Below, in pieces: positions 41,408 through 50,542 of a stretch of DNA of 64,000 bases (within the stretch, counting starts at the first letter, position 1; the number at the start of each line of letters is the position of its first letter). The notes beneath the pieces are model-generated. The model saw only the letters and a program-made list of their open reading frames with translations, was not told where the DNA came from and searched no databases. A program made the position numbers and the translations under genes. The stretch is from Sulfuritalea sp. (GTDB lineage: Bacteria > Pseudomonadota > Gammaproteobacteria > Burkholderiales > Rhodocyclaceae): assembly GCA_016712985.1 (NCBI GenBank), contig JADJQA010000009.1, forward strand, positions 1 through 64,000, in the 5' to 3' direction.

Positions 41408-42096
41408 CTAGCAACAGGCCGCAACCAGCCTGGAATCGGACCCACTGACTTGCAGAAGCTTGCGACGCCTGCCGGCGGCCGCGACGAGACCCAGTCCGCC
41501 AAGCAGCATCAGCCAGGTTTCGGGTTCGGGGACGGCGGTGACGGTGGCAATGACCGGAAATTATCAGATGCGGAAACGGATCCCATCAGCAGCGGTGCTG
41601 GTCATCGTTGCCGAGACAAAAACGTTGCGTGGCCATCCGGCAACAAAACTGAGGTCGAGATCAAACACGCCCTTCAGTACCATGGAACCGACCGGGATAG
41701 TGCAAGCCACTCCAAAATGCGGCGGAGGCTGGCCTGTTAAGCAGAAACCACTAAGAGTCTGGGCGGCAAATCAGAATGAAGATCAGCCGAACACTATTCA
41801 ACGACCAGAGCGTCGCAGAACTTCGGAATAGGGCATTTCGTTACCGGCCACAACCACCTTGGAATGTGCCGCGTTTAGCGTCAGCAATGTGGCCGAATAA
41901 TCAACGTTAAGCAGCAATGAACTCGTAATCACTGCTAAAGGCAAAAGTTACGGTCGGCATGGCCTGAGCCCCCGGGCCAGGCACAACGCTCGCATCACCC
42001 GCCGAGACGGATACTGCCGGGGGCGCCGCCATGGCTGTCGAAAGACAGAGCGCACAACCGCCAACGAACAAGGAAAGTTGCTGCAAGATTTTCATG
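41408..42096 (-). pseudogene. PEP-CTERM sorting-signal protein, cohesin-like, frame broken
   Basis: The N-terminus is MKILQQLSLFVGGCALCLSTAMAAP, a signal peptide. VSVSAGDASVVPGPGAQAMPTVTFAF follows as a cohesin-like first strand. After an early stop in that frame, other frames read LNVDYSATLLTLNAAHSKVVVAGNEMPYSEVL and later SMVLKGVFDLDLSFVAGWP. The end reads VPEPETWLMLLGGLGLVAAAGRRRK, a complete PEP-CTERM signal (motif, TM helix, basic tail) that exosortase would cleave. The stop is at 41408-41410. Several indels are needed to join the parts; decay or poor sequence are both possible. Confidence 0.7.
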
Positions 42097-42215
42097 ATCT
42101 GGACTCCCACTGGTTAATCGGGTCGTGGAAAACTGCAGCAAGAAGCGCACCAATTTGGTCGAGACTCGAATAAACAACCAGTTGGATGCGCCGCAGCAAA
42201 TTCGACCAGGGGAAG

Positions 42216-42232
42216 TGTAAAAAATTCCGACA
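42216..42232 (-). promoter_or_regulatory. imperfect palindrome upstream of the PEP-CTERM gene
   Basis: TGTAAAAAATTCCGACA (plus strand) is a near-palindrome of the form TGT-N11-ACA, about 120 bp before the PEP-CTERM start. Similar boxes are reported near PEP-CTERM genes, but I found no matching sigma-54 site with correct spacing, so the role is tentative. Confidence 0.35.
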
Positions 42233-42248
42233 CTGTTCGCGCCATGAT

Positions 42249-42632
42249 TCATGGTTTGGGCTTGTCGATCTTGATCGATTCGCTCGAAGCCGGAGGCGGT
42301 TTCGCGCCGGGGGTCCTCACCTGCTCCCCCTTCTGGAAAGCCAATACCAGACAGACCACGGCCACCAGCAGCAGAATCACGCCGAAGAAGTTGTCCAAAA
42401 ACCCGACACTCATCCCGCGCACCAGACGCCAAACCCATGAGAGTGCGAAGACGGCCATCGATAACAGGGCTGCGATCAGCAACTGCAAGGACGTGCCGGC
42501 AAAAACACGCCCCATGCCGGGGTTGCGCTTGCCGACCGCGAAATAGCTGTCCACTCCCATCAGGTACAAGGCCGTGGCAAGAAACACCAGGGCCACCAGC
42601 AGGTTGATCAAGACTTTCCAGTTCCAGTCCAT
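42249..42632 (-). CDS. small integral membrane protein
   Basis: A 127-residue protein with three hydrophobic segments: VLINLLVALVFLATALYLMG, LQLLIAALLSMAVFALSWVW and FFGVILLLVAVVCLVLAF. The tail is Pro/Lys-rich and soluble. I do not recognise a family. It is flanked by the broken PEP-CTERM gene (same strand) and the divergent MBL region. Confidence 0.7.
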   Translation of the reverse strand: MDWNWKVLINLLVALVFLATALYLMGVDSYFAVGKRNPGMGRVFAGTSLQLLIAALLSMAVFALSWVWRLVRGMSVGFLDNFFGVILLLVAVVCLVLAFQKGEQVRTPGAKPPPASSESIKIDKPKP

Positions 42633-42869
42633 CGCGCCTCCAGCAGTTGGCCGACTTCAGACAGATGCTCAACAGGAGTGGTTCATCGTTCAACAAGAGG
42701 GCGGTTTCACTGCCCCTGTAGAGCAGCACTGGATCCGTTCCGTGAGCGTCGAGGCGCAGTCGAGAAAACACGCAATTCCGCTTCGGGAGGTCATGCCGCT
42801 GACTGAATCGAATACCTGGGAGGGTGGCAGCGTAGAATCCCGACCGCGCAACGCCTTCGAGAGTAGCAC

Positions 42870-42974
42870 ATGAGCAGCCCTGATTATTGGTACAACATGA
42901 AGACGCAGGAAACCGGGCGGTGTTGCCCCATTTGCGCTGCTGCGCAAGCGGCGGCAGTAGAAGACGCGAGCTAG
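42870..42974 (+). CDS. possible 34-residue protein before the MBL gene
   Basis: The ORF reads MSSPDYWYNMKTQETG then CCPICAAAQAAAVEDAS and stops five bases before the GTG start of the next gene. YWYNxKT is a motif seen at the start of several small bacterial proteins, and CCPIC could bind metal. It may be a truncated or frame-broken form of a longer protein. Confidence 0.35.
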   Translation: MSSPDYWYNMKTQETGRCCPICAAAQAAAVEDAS

Positions 42975-42978
42975 GCAG

Positions 42979-43740
42979 GTGCGCTTCGCGTCGCTGGGCA
43001 GCGGTAGCCGGGGCAATGCCTTGCTGGTCGAAGTCGGCAATACCCGTCTGCTGATTGACGCGGGATTCGGTCCGCGCGAAATGTCGCGTCGGCTGGAGCG
43101 ACTCGGCGTGACGGCCGACGCAGTGGATGCGGTGCTGGTAACGCACGAACACTCGGATCACGTCGGTGGCGTCTTCGCCTGCGCGCGGCGCTTTGACTGG
43201 GTTGTTCTGCTGACTCACGGCACGCTGGCTGCCTGTCGCGCGGGCGAGGCCAAGGCGCACGTCAGGATGATCGACAGCCATGAGTCGATCTCGGTCGGCG
43301 ATATTTGCGTTCACCCTTTCCCGGTTCCGCACGATGCACGGGAACCAGTGCAGTTTGTCCTCGCCGACGGCGCGAGACGGCTGGGAGTGCTCACGGATGC
43401 GGGCCATGTCACGCCGCACATGGTGGCCATGCTCGATGCCTGTGACGCACTCGTGCTGGAGTGCAATCATGATGCCGGGATGTTGGCGCAGGGACGCTAT
43501 CCGCCGGCGCTGAAGCGACGGATCGGCGGCTTGTGGGGCCATCTGGACAATGCCGCGGCTGCCTCGCTGCTGGCGCAAATCGGCCGGTCAAGGCTGCGGC
43601 ATGTCGTGGCCGCGCATCTTTCCGCGGAGAACAACTGCCCTGCGCTGGCGCGGGCGGCCTTGGCGACGGTGCTGGATTGCGAGCAGGAGTGGATCGGTGT
43701 CGCGACCCAGGATGAGGGGTTTGCCTGGCGCGATGTCTGA
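42979..43740 (+). CDS. MBL-fold metallohydrolase (YycJ/WalJ-like)
   Basis: A 253-residue protein beginning with GTG: MRFASLGSGSRGNALLVEVG. The zinc motif is THEHSDHVGG, preceded by LLIDAGFGPREM. LTDAGHVTPHM and LECNHD supply further ligands, and the C-terminal HLSAENN is typical of YycJ-type enzymes. These are metal-dependent hydrolases or exonuclease-like proteins; the substrate is unproven. GTG is used because it keeps the family N-terminus intact and no ATG lies nearby. Confidence 0.88.
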   Translation: MRFASLGSGSRGNALLVEVGNTRLLIDAGFGPREMSRRLERLGVTADAVDAVLVTHEHSDHVGGVFACARRFDWVVLLTHGTLAACRAGEAKAHVRMIDSHESISVGDICVHPFPVPHDAREPVQFVLADGARRLGVLTDAGHVTPHMVAMLDACDALVLECNHDAGMLAQGRYPPALKRRIGGLWGHLDNAAAASLLAQIGRSRLRHVVAAHLSAENNCPALARAALATVLDCEQEWIGVATQDEGFAWRDV

Positions 43741-43807
43741 CCGGAAAGCTGTGACCGGGAATCCTGCCGGGGATGCCGTTACCGACATCAATGCCGGGCG
43801 CACCATA

Positions 43808-43841
43808 ACAAAAAAGCCAGCCCGCGGGCTGGCTTTTTCTT
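43808..43841. terminator. bidirectional intrinsic terminator
   Basis: AGCCAGCCCGCGGGCTGGCT forms a perfect stem with an A-run before it and a T-run after it. It lies between the convergent MBL and Ala-rich lipoprotein genes and can serve both. Confidence 0.85.
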
Positions 43842-43861
43842 GCCCGAAGGCTGGTGAAGAA

Positions 43862-44230
43862 TTACTTCTTCATCGCTTCCTTGGCGCCTTCCTTGGCACC
43901 TTCGGCAGCGCCCTTGGCAGCGGCCTTGGCGACATCGGAGGCCATTGCAGAAGCGGCAGCAGCGGCCGGAGCGGCAGCGGCAGCGGCAGCCGGAGCGGCA
44001 GCAGCAGCAGCAGCCGGAGCGGCAGCAGCGGCAGCAGCCGGAGCAGCAGCAGCGGCGGCAGCCGGAGCGGCAGCAGCGGCAGCAGCCGGAGCGGCAGCAG
44101 CGGCAGCAGCGGTTTCAGCGGGCTTCGGAGCTTCGACCTTGGGCGGCTCGACGGGCTTCGGAGCTTCGGTTTTGCCACAAGCGGTCACAGCCAGGGCGAG
44201 GAGAGCAGCTACTAGGAGAGATTGCTTCAT
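43862..44230 (-). CDS. Ala/Pro-repeat lipoprotein
   Basis: A 122-residue lipoprotein with a lipobox (AVTACG, Cys about residue 18). A Pro/Lys/Glu spacer (KTEAPKPVEPPKVEAPKP) precedes about six copies of an eight-residue Pro-Ala7 unit. It ends in an amphipathic, Lys-rich helix (DVAKAAAKGAAEGAKEGAKE). The DNA of the repeat is a 24-nt GC-rich minisatellite, so copy number is likely to vary between strains. I recognise no function; a rod-like periplasmic spacer is a guess. Confidence 0.7.
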   Translation of the reverse strand: MKQSLLVAALLALAVTACGKTEAPKPVEPPKVEAPKPAETAAAAAAAPAAAAAAAPAAAAAAAPAAAAAAAPAAAAAAAPAAAAAAAPAAAAASAMASDVAKAAAKGAAEGAKEGAKEAMKK

Positions 44231-44377
44231 TTGGGTGGGATCCTTAACGTTATGGAGTTACGTGGCCAATTGGTTGATCGGAACGTTTCCATTTCGATCA
44301 ACCAGAGAGTATATCACGCCACCGAGGATCTTTGGTGCGGCACAACATCGGTTCGTCGGCATGACCAGGTTGCCACC

Positions 44378-44860
44378 TCAAAGCCCGGTCGTATGCATCC
44401 TCAAGCACGGATGGGACAGTGTCCACAGCTCCTCGAAGCGTTGCCGCCACGGACTGACATAGGCGGGGTCGTCGAGAATCAGCGCGCTACGTGGCTGGTC
44501 GACATGGAAGCGGCGCACCCCGTGGCTTTCATCCGCCAGCAGGTGCGTATCCGCCAGGTGGCGCAGATTGTCCGGGCTCTGTCGCGCTTCGATGACATGC
44601 GAGAAGCGAATGATGAGCCGCATCAAGCGTGGCGCGTTTCGCTCCAATGGGCCGGGGTCATGCAGTACCATGCGGACTCGGCGAAGGGGGCCTTTCTGCA
44701 AAAAACTGGCCAGGGCCCCAAGCCGGGCGTTTTCTTCGAGTCGCAGGGCGGCAAGATCACGATCGAAAATCAGAATCTCGCTTTCCGCCCGGGTCAGGAC
44801 GATGTCGCAGGCCTGACGATACTCAGCGTCACTGGTAAGCAGCGTGTAAGCAGGATTCAT
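44378..44860 (-). CDS. conserved hypothetical protein (DUF7931-like)
   Basis: A 160-residue protein from MNPAYTLLTSDAEYRQACD. It has ILIFDRDLAALRLEENARL and VRMVLHDPGPLERNAPRLMRL, then DESHGVRRFHVDQPRSALILDDP. It resembles a betaproteobacterial family with a phospholipase-D-like fold but without a clear HKD motif. It is transcribed divergently from rlmD; its start at 44860 leaves about 126 bp of shared upstream region. Confidence 0.65.
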   Translation of the reverse strand: MNPAYTLLTSDAEYRQACDIVLTRAESEILIFDRDLAALRLEENARLGALASFLQKGPLRRVRMVLHDPGPLERNAPRLMRLIIRFSHVIEARQSPDNLRHLADTHLLADESHGVRRFHVDQPRSALILDDPAYVSPWRQRFEELWTLSHPCLRMHTTGL

Positions 44861-44986
44861 CACAAGAGACCATTTCCACAAGGGATCGGTCCCGCCGAGA
44901 CATGGATCGGATGGATGCCAGGCGGGGTGACCGGACTGCGCCTCATTACGGCGATTATAATCCGCCGCTTTTCCCGACGGGTCCGG

Positions 44987-46294
44987 ATGCCGGCCATGCC
45001 GATCGCACATATTGAGTCCCTGGACCACGAAGGGCGCGGTGTTGCGCACGTTGAGGGCAAGGCGATATTCATCGAGGGCGCGTTGCCGGGGGAGCTGGTC
45101 GAATACGCCAGCCATCGGCGGAAACCGAGCTACGAAAAGGCGCATGCCATCCGCGTGCTGCGGGCGTCCAGCCAGCGTGTCGCACCGCCATGTCCGCACT
45201 ACGGCGCCTGCGGCGGTTGTTCAATGCAGCATCTCGGTCTTGCCGGCCAGACCGCCGCCAAGCAGCGCGTGCTCGAGGATGCCCTGTGGCACATCGCCCG
45301 GCTCAAGCCCGAACAGATTTACGCGCCGATTGCCGGGACCGGATGGGGCTATCGGCTGCGCGCCCGTCTTTCGGTGCGCCATGTGGCGAGCAAGGGCGGC
45401 GCACTGATCGGCTTTCGCGAAAGGCACAGCAGCTATGTCGCACTGATGGATTCCTGCGCGGTGCTGCCGCCCCAGGTTTCCGCATTGATTCCCGCGCTCA
45501 AGGCCCTGGTGGATGGCATGTCGCAGCCTGATCGCATGCCGCAGATCGAGGTCGCCGTCGGCGGCTCGCGGACCGTGCTGGTGCTGCGACACCTGGAGGC
45601 GCTGTCTGCCGACGATCTCAGGCGCCTGCGACAATTTGCCGACACGCATGGGATCATCTGGTACTTGCAGGCCATGGGGCTGGACAGCGTCATCCTGTTT
45701 CATCCGGCCGATGCGCGCATGCTGAGCTATGAGCTGCCGGATTTCGGCCTTGAGCTGCTGTTCCATCCGACCGAATTCACCCAGGTCAATATTGGTGTCA
45801 ATCGCATGCTGGTGCGCCGTGCTATGGCCTTGCTGAAGCCGCGAGCAGGCGAGCGGATCGCCGACATGTTTTGCGGACTGGGCAATTTCACGCTGCCGAT
45901 AGCGCGGCTGGGCGCGCGCGTCCTTGGCATCGAGGGCAGCCCAGGACTGGTCAGGCGGGCACGGGCGAATGCGGCGCACAACGGCCTCGCGGAGCGCTGC
46001 GAATTCGCCGTGGCCAACCTGTTCGAGGCAACCGCGGAAAGCCTTGCTGCGCTGGGGTCCTTCGACAAGTTGCTGATCGATCCGCCGCGCGAAGGCGCCG
46101 TCGCCCTGGTCAAGGCGCTGCCGGCCGCAGCGGGTGCGCGCAGCATCGTGTACGTCTCATGCAGTCCGGCCACGCTGGCGCGCGATGCTGCGGTGCTGGT
46201 GCATGAGAAAGGCTACCGCCTGTGCGGAGCCGGCATTGCCAACATGTTCCCGCACACCTCGCATCTCGAATCGATCGCCCTGTTCGAAGGGTGA
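44987..46294 (+). CDS. rlmD: 23S rRNA (uracil1939-C5)-methyltransferase RlmD
   Basis: About 435 residues. A TRAM-like N-terminal domain (IAHIESLDHEGRGVAHVEGKAIFIEGALPGE) precedes an iron-sulfur cluster site (PPCPHYGACGGCSMQHL). The SAM domain has ADMFCGLGNFTLPIA and LLIDPPREGA. The catalytic Cys lies in YVSCSPATLARD. ATG 44987 and ATG 44996 are both possible. It modifies U1939 of 23S rRNA. A hairpin terminator follows. Confidence 0.93.
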   Translation: MPAMPIAHIESLDHEGRGVAHVEGKAIFIEGALPGELVEYASHRRKPSYEKAHAIRVLRASSQRVAPPCPHYGACGGCSMQHLGLAGQTAAKQRVLEDALWHIARLKPEQIYAPIAGTGWGYRLRARLSVRHVASKGGALIGFRERHSSYVALMDSCAVLPPQVSALIPALKALVDGMSQPDRMPQIEVAVGGSRTVLVLRHLEALSADDLRRLRQFADTHGIIWYLQAMGLDSVILFHPADARMLSYELPDFGLELLFHPTEFTQVNIGVNRMLVRRAMALLKPRAGERIADMFCGLGNFTLPIARLGARVLGIEGSPGLVRRARANAAHNGLAERCEFAVANLFEATAESLAALGSFDKLLIDPPREGAVALVKALPAAAGARSIVYVSCSPATLARDAAVLVHEKGYRLCGAGIANMFPHTSHLESIALFEG

Positions 46295-46317
46295 CGGTCC
46301 GCTGATTCGGCCGGGGA

Positions 46318-46345
46318 AAAAAAACGGCGACCTTGGTCGCCGTCT
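46318..46345 (+). terminator. intrinsic terminator after rlmD
   Basis: GGCGACC and GGTCGCC pair closely around TT, followed by a weak T/C-rich tail (GTCTTCTCT). It lies between the convergent rlmD and Bax-inhibitor-1 genes and could work in both directions. Confidence 0.55.
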
Positions 46346-46386
46346 TCTCTCGGGGCGCCGTACCGCCGGCGCCGACTCCCCCGGTC

Positions 46387-47079
46387 TCAGTCCCTGTCGC
46401 CGGTGAACGCCATCAGCAGATGCAGCAGGCTGACGAAGACGTTGTAGACGTCCAGATAAACGGCCAGCGTGGCGGTGATGTAGTTGGTCTCGCCGCCTTG
46501 CACGATCCGGTTGATGTCGTAGAGGATATAGGCGGAAAACAACACCACGGCGATTGCCGAAATCGCCAGAGCCAGCGCCGGAATCTGGAAGAAGATGTTG
46601 GCGACCATCGCAACCAGCAACAAGATCACCCCGGCAAAAAGAAACTTGCCGATATTGGAGAAGTCGCGCTTGGTGGTCGAAGCGACTGCCGCCAGCGAAA
46701 CAAAGATCGCTCCGGTGCCGCCGGCTGCCATGGCGATCAGCGTGCCGCCGTTGGAAAAGCCGAGCGCGACTTGCAGGATGCGCGAGAGCATCAAGCCCAT
46801 GAAGAAGGTGAAGCCGAGCAGCAGGGCCACGCCCATACCGCTGTTCTTGGTGCGCTCGATGCCCCACATGAAGCCCCAGGCCACGCCGAGGAACAGCATG
46901 AAGGCCATGAACGGACTGCCGGCGAGGAACGAGAACTTCAGTTGTACTCCGATCAGCGCGCCGGCAATGGTGGGAGCCATCGACAGGGCGAGCAGGGCGT
47001 AGGTGTTGCGCAGTACGCGATTCTGCTGCCGGGCAATATCCTGCGTGGCGACTTGCGGGTAGGTGTTGACGTTTTCCAT
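46387..47079 (-). CDS. Bax inhibitor-1/YccA family membrane protein
   Basis: A 230-residue protein with seven hydrophobic stretches, from LRNTYALLALSMAPTIAGAL to TLAVYLDVYNVFVSLLHLLMAF. The second half has FSNIGKFLFAGVILLLVAMV and SAYILYDINRIVQGGETNYI, the diagnostic BI-1 motif. Escherichia coli YccA is a substrate and modulator of the FtsH protease; the same role here is an inference. Confidence 0.9.
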   Translation of the reverse strand: MENVNTYPQVATQDIARQQNRVLRNTYALLALSMAPTIAGALIGVQLKFSFLAGSPFMAFMLFLGVAWGFMWGIERTKNSGMGVALLLGFTFFMGLMLSRILQVALGFSNGGTLIAMAAGGTGAIFVSLAAVASTTKRDFSNIGKFLFAGVILLLVAMVANIFFQIPALALAISAIAVVLFSAYILYDINRIVQGGETNYITATLAVYLDVYNVFVSLLHLLMAFTGDRD

Positions 47080-47164
47080 GGTCTTCCGAGCCCTCCTGTG
47101 AGATGGAACAGTCTATCAGACTGCCTCAAGTCCGGTGAGTTCCCGAGGCAGGCCAATTGCATCA

Positions 47165-47410
47165 AATTCCCTCAAGCCCCAAGAGGTTGGCGCGATATGA
47201 ATCAGAGGACGCGGCGAGAACGCGACGGGTATGGATGCCGCCCTTTCTCCTGGACATATCAAGGCGAAACAGATTGAGGACAAGACGACAAATGATCGCG
47301 AGATTGGCCCCGGCATTTTTTGTGCGAGTCCGCATCCGGCCGTGATCCTTCTCTACCGACTCGACGTAGATGTGGCGTTTGTTCTTCCATTTCTCGGCTT
47401 GACCGATCTC
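47165..47410 (-). mobile_element. degenerate ISAs1-type transposase remnant
   Basis: One minus-strand frame reads ESVEKDHGRMRTRT then NLAIICRLVLNLFRLDMSRRKGGIHTRRVLAASSDSYRANLL. EKxHGRIE and NLAxxRRLALNLLRxDxSxKxGIxxKR are middle and C-terminal blocks of ISAs1-family transposases. The blocks are too close together, and no N-terminus or inverted repeats are seen, so this is a scar. Confidence 0.5.
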
Positions 47411-47524
47411 GAAGAAGGTCGTGGCGGGATGGAAGGCGTATTCGCGGCCGAAGGTGCGGACAAGCCTCTGCTGCGGCGCGTGGAGCATTGCTTCAAGGCG
47501 CAGGAGAAGATGGGGACGATGCAA

Positions 47525-48178
47525 CTACTGCTGTTCCTGAATCGACGTCAGGTAGGCCAGGATGTCCTGCATGTCTTCTTCCTTCAGTGCGTTGAGCACG
47601 CCGCCCACCTCGAGTTCGTCGTGCGGGCGCTCGCCTTTCACGTACAGGTCCATCTGCCGCTTCAGATAGCCCGTGTACTGGCCGACCAGCATCGGGAACT
47701 TGCCGCGTCCCGTGCCCGTCCTGGCGTGACAGGTCACGCACTGCTTCTGGTAGATGGCCTCGCCGTTGCCCAGGTTGCCCGGTGCGCGCGGAATGATCAT
47801 GACGCGCTCGGTCAGGGTCAGGCGCGTCAGCGCGTCGTCGGTTTCCTTGAAAACCGGCCACTTGGTGGGAAGCTCGATCGATTCGAGGTAGGCGGCGACA
47901 TCCTTGATGTCTTCATCCGGCAATTCACCTTCCTGCGTGTAGGGATACATCGGGATATTCACGCGCTTCCTCGCACGAAATGACTTGAGCTGATCGGCGA
48001 GGTACGCGGCACGCTGGCCGCCGATGCGCGGGTATTCGCCGCGCGCGCCGCCCTGCCCGAACTCGCCGTGACAGCCAGCACAGGTGCTGTTGATTTCCTT
48101 GCCCTTGTCGAGGTTCTGGGCCTGCCCAAGGCCGGCAAGGCACAGGGTCAGCAGCAGCAGTAAGAGGCGGCCATTCAT
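47525..48178 (-). CDS. diheme c-type cytochrome (c4-like)
   Basis: A 217-residue periplasmic protein with a signal peptide (MNGRLLLLLLTLCLAGLGQA). Two heme motifs are CAGCH (about residues 33-37) and CVTCH (about 145-149), with probable axial Met residues such as in NIPMYPY and FPMLVGQY. It probably passes electrons to terminal oxidases or reductases. The start is at 48178. A GCGAC-N5-GTCGC palindrome sits 25 nt before it. Confidence 0.9.
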   Translation of the reverse strand: MNGRLLLLLLTLCLAGLGQAQNLDKGKEINSTCAGCHGEFGQGGARGEYPRIGGQRAAYLADQLKSFRARKRVNIPMYPYTQEGELPDEDIKDVAAYLESIELPTKWPVFKETDDALTRLTLTERVMIIPRAPGNLGNGEAIYQKQCVTCHARTGTGRGKFPMLVGQYTGYLKRQMDLYVKGERPHDELEVGGVLNALKEEDMQDILAYLTSIQEQQ

Positions 48179-48669
48179 GACAGTCGTTCCACGGATACGG
48201 TAAGCGACGTATTGTCGCAGGCCCGCGATGAACCTTTCCTTGATCTGTGTCGGGAATTTCGCTGTCCGCCACTCCGGCGGAGGCCGGTGTCCAGGTTCGG
48301 CAATCACTCGATTCCGTAATCGCCGGCATCGCCTGCCCGAGTGTCGTTTGGAGCTTGGCTCGGGCGGGAGCGGCCGCGTGCCGACCAGCGCCGCCGTCGC
48401 TGGTCACCGGGTGGCTGGCGCTTATTCACGGGGGTGCAAAGTGAAGTGTTTGGAATCTCCGTTCGTGGTGAGCCTGTCGAACCACATAGCTGGTGCCAGC
48501 ATGGGCCTTCGACAAGCTCAGGCCGAACGGCGACGGGCGTTGGCAAACACTGTACTTCGGACCCTGTTCCCGGCCAAGGGCTTCGCCAGGGGGATGAACT
48601 TGCTATGATTCGCCCTTCTGTTCTCCCCACTGCCTTTTCCGATACTCCAATTTCTCGCAGGAACACATC
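48179..48669. other. gene-free region with extragenic repeats
   Basis: This holds the palindrome at 48204, a CCGGCGGAGGCCGG element (about 48262) and a pair of inverted arms, GAGCCTGTCGAACCA and CCTTCGACAAGCTCAGG, at about 48470-48525, a widespread REP-type form. No convincing gene is seen. The gpmI promoter should lie near 48.6 kb (TTGCTATGATTCGCC). Confidence 0.5.
48204..48218. promoter_or_regulatory. RegA-box-like palindrome before the cytochrome c gene
   Basis: GCGACGTATTGTCGC is a GCGAC-N5-GTCGC palindrome 25 nt before the start codon. It fits the half-sites described for RegA/PrrA/RegR regulators. A 5'-UTR hairpin is an alternative, given how close it lies to the ATG. Confidence 0.45.
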
Positions 48670-50323
48670 ATGCTGAAAAAACTTGCCTCTTTCGCCGGAA
48701 TCAAGGGTCCGGTGGTCACGATCATCATGGACGGCTACGGCATTCCGAAGGCCGAAGCGGGCAGCGCCATCGCCGCGGCGAGAAAGCCGACGCTCGACCG
48801 GCTGTTCGCCAACTATCCGAACATCGCACTGCGCGCCCATGGCACGGCAGTCGGCATGCCGTCCGACGACGACATGGGCAACTCCGAAGTCGGCCATAAC
48901 GCGATTGGCGCTGGCCAGGTTTACAGCCAGGGTGCATCGCTGGTCGCCGATGCCATCGCCACCGGCGCCATCTGGCAGGGCGAGGCCTGGCAGCAGATCG
49001 TCGCCGGCGCCAAGGCGGGCGCCAACGGAAAACAGGGCGCCATACATTTCATCGGCCTGTTCTCCGACGGCAACGTGCATAGCCACATCGACCACCTGAA
49101 AGCGATGGTGCTGCGTGCCAGGGAAGAAGGTGTCAAGGCGGTTCGCATCCACGCGCTGCTCGACGGCCGCGACGTGCCGGAAACCAGCGCGCTGGACTAC
49201 GTCGAGCCCTTCGAAGCCTTCCTTGCCGAAACGAACACGGGGGGGCTTCGATGCGCAGATCGCGTCGGGCGGCGGGCGCATGAACATCACCATGGATCGC
49301 TATGACGCCAACTGGAACATGGTCGATAAGGGCTGGCACACCCACGTGCTCGGCGAGGGCGAGCAGTTCGCCAGCGCTTCGGCGGCAGTCAAGGAGTTGC
49401 GTATCAAGTTCCCCGGAACCATCGACCAGGATCTGCCGCCTTTCGTGATCGCCAGGGACGGCAAGCCGGTCGGCACCATCGAGGACGGCGATTCCGTGGT
49501 CTTCTACAACTTCCGCGGCGACCGGGCCATTGAAATCACGCGCGCCTTCGAGGAAGAAAGTTTCAAGAAGTTCGACCGTGTGCGTGTGCCGAAGGTGACC
49601 TATGCCGGCATGTTGCAGTACGACGGCGATTTGAAGCTGCCCAAGCGCTTCCTGGTCAACCCGCCGGCCATCCTGGACACCTCGGGCGAGTGGTTCTCCA
49701 AGGGCGGCATTACGCAGTTTGCCTGCTCCGAAACGCAGAAGTTCGGCCATGTGACCTACTTCTGGAACGGTAATCGCTCGGGCAAGTTCGACGGCGAAAC
49801 CTATCAGGAAGTCCCGAGCGACGTGGTGCCGTTCGAGCAGCGTCCGTGGATGAAGGCCGCCGAAATCGCCGACGCGATGATCGAGGCCCTGAACAGCGGC
49901 AAGTACCGGACGCTGCGCTGCAATTTCGCCAACGGCGACATGGTCGGGCACACCGGAAATTTCCGTGCGGCGACGATGTCGGTCGAAGCGGTGGATCTGC
50001 AACTCGCGCGCATCCTGCCGGTGATCGACGCGATGGGCGGCGTCGCGCTGATTACCGCCGACCACGGCAATGCCGACGAGATGTACGAACTCGACAAGAA
50101 GACCAAGCAGCCGGCGCAGAACAAGGATGGCTCGTTCAAGGCCAAGACCGCGCACACCCTGAATCCAGTGCCGCTGATCCTTTACGACAACGTGTCAGGC
50201 GGCAAACTCGGCCTCAAGCAGACCCCGACCGCCGGGCTGTCCAACCTCGCGGCGACCACGGCCAACCTGCTCGGCCTGGAGAAGCATGACAAGTGGGATG
50301 AGAGCCTGCTGGAGATCAAGTAG
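48670..50323 (+). CDS. gpmI: 2,3-bisphosphoglycerate-independent phosphoglycerate mutase (one frame break)
   Basis: About 550 residues when the frame is repaired. MDGYGIPKAE and GNSEVGHNAIGAGQVYSQ hold catalytic Asp and Ser residues. HIDHLKAMV and LLDGRDVPETSALDY follow, and VALITADHGNADEMY holds metal ligands. A run of seven G at 49239-49245 carries one extra base: with six G the protein reads NTGGFDAQIASGGGRMN without a break. It interconverts 3- and 2-phosphoglycerate in glycolysis. The break in such a core gene is strong evidence of a homopolymer sequencing error. Confidence 0.93.
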
Positions 50324-50499
50324 TCGCCTGTGTGGAAGCCGGGCAGGCATCATTTTCCTGGAATGCTCAGGAGCTTCTTGGCGAGCAATGACTTGAGCTG
50401 AGAGCTTGTGAAAGATTCATCACGGATCGATTCGCGCGCTCGTCACCCCGGCGAAGGCCGGGGTCCAGTTCGTCCATCTGATTGTTTTCATCGATATCA

Positions 50500-50542
50500 G
50501 GGGGGGGGGGGGGGGGGGGCGGGCGGGGGGGGGGGGGGGGGG
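50500..50542. repeat. poly-G tract, about 43 bases with two C interruptions
   Basis: This is 40 or so G with single C at 50520 and 50524, flanked by REP-like sequence. It is probably a sequencing artefact such as low-signal G calls, though a real G-quadruplex-type tract cannot be excluded. Confidence 0.6.

Noticed and set aside
42097..42248. Sigma-54 promoter before the PEP-CTERM gene
   Set aside because: A TGG...TTGCT pair is present, but GG and GC are eight bases apart, not ten.
50500..50542. G-quadruplex regulatory element
   Set aside because: The tract looks more like a base-calling artefact; there is no loop structure beyond two C interruptions.
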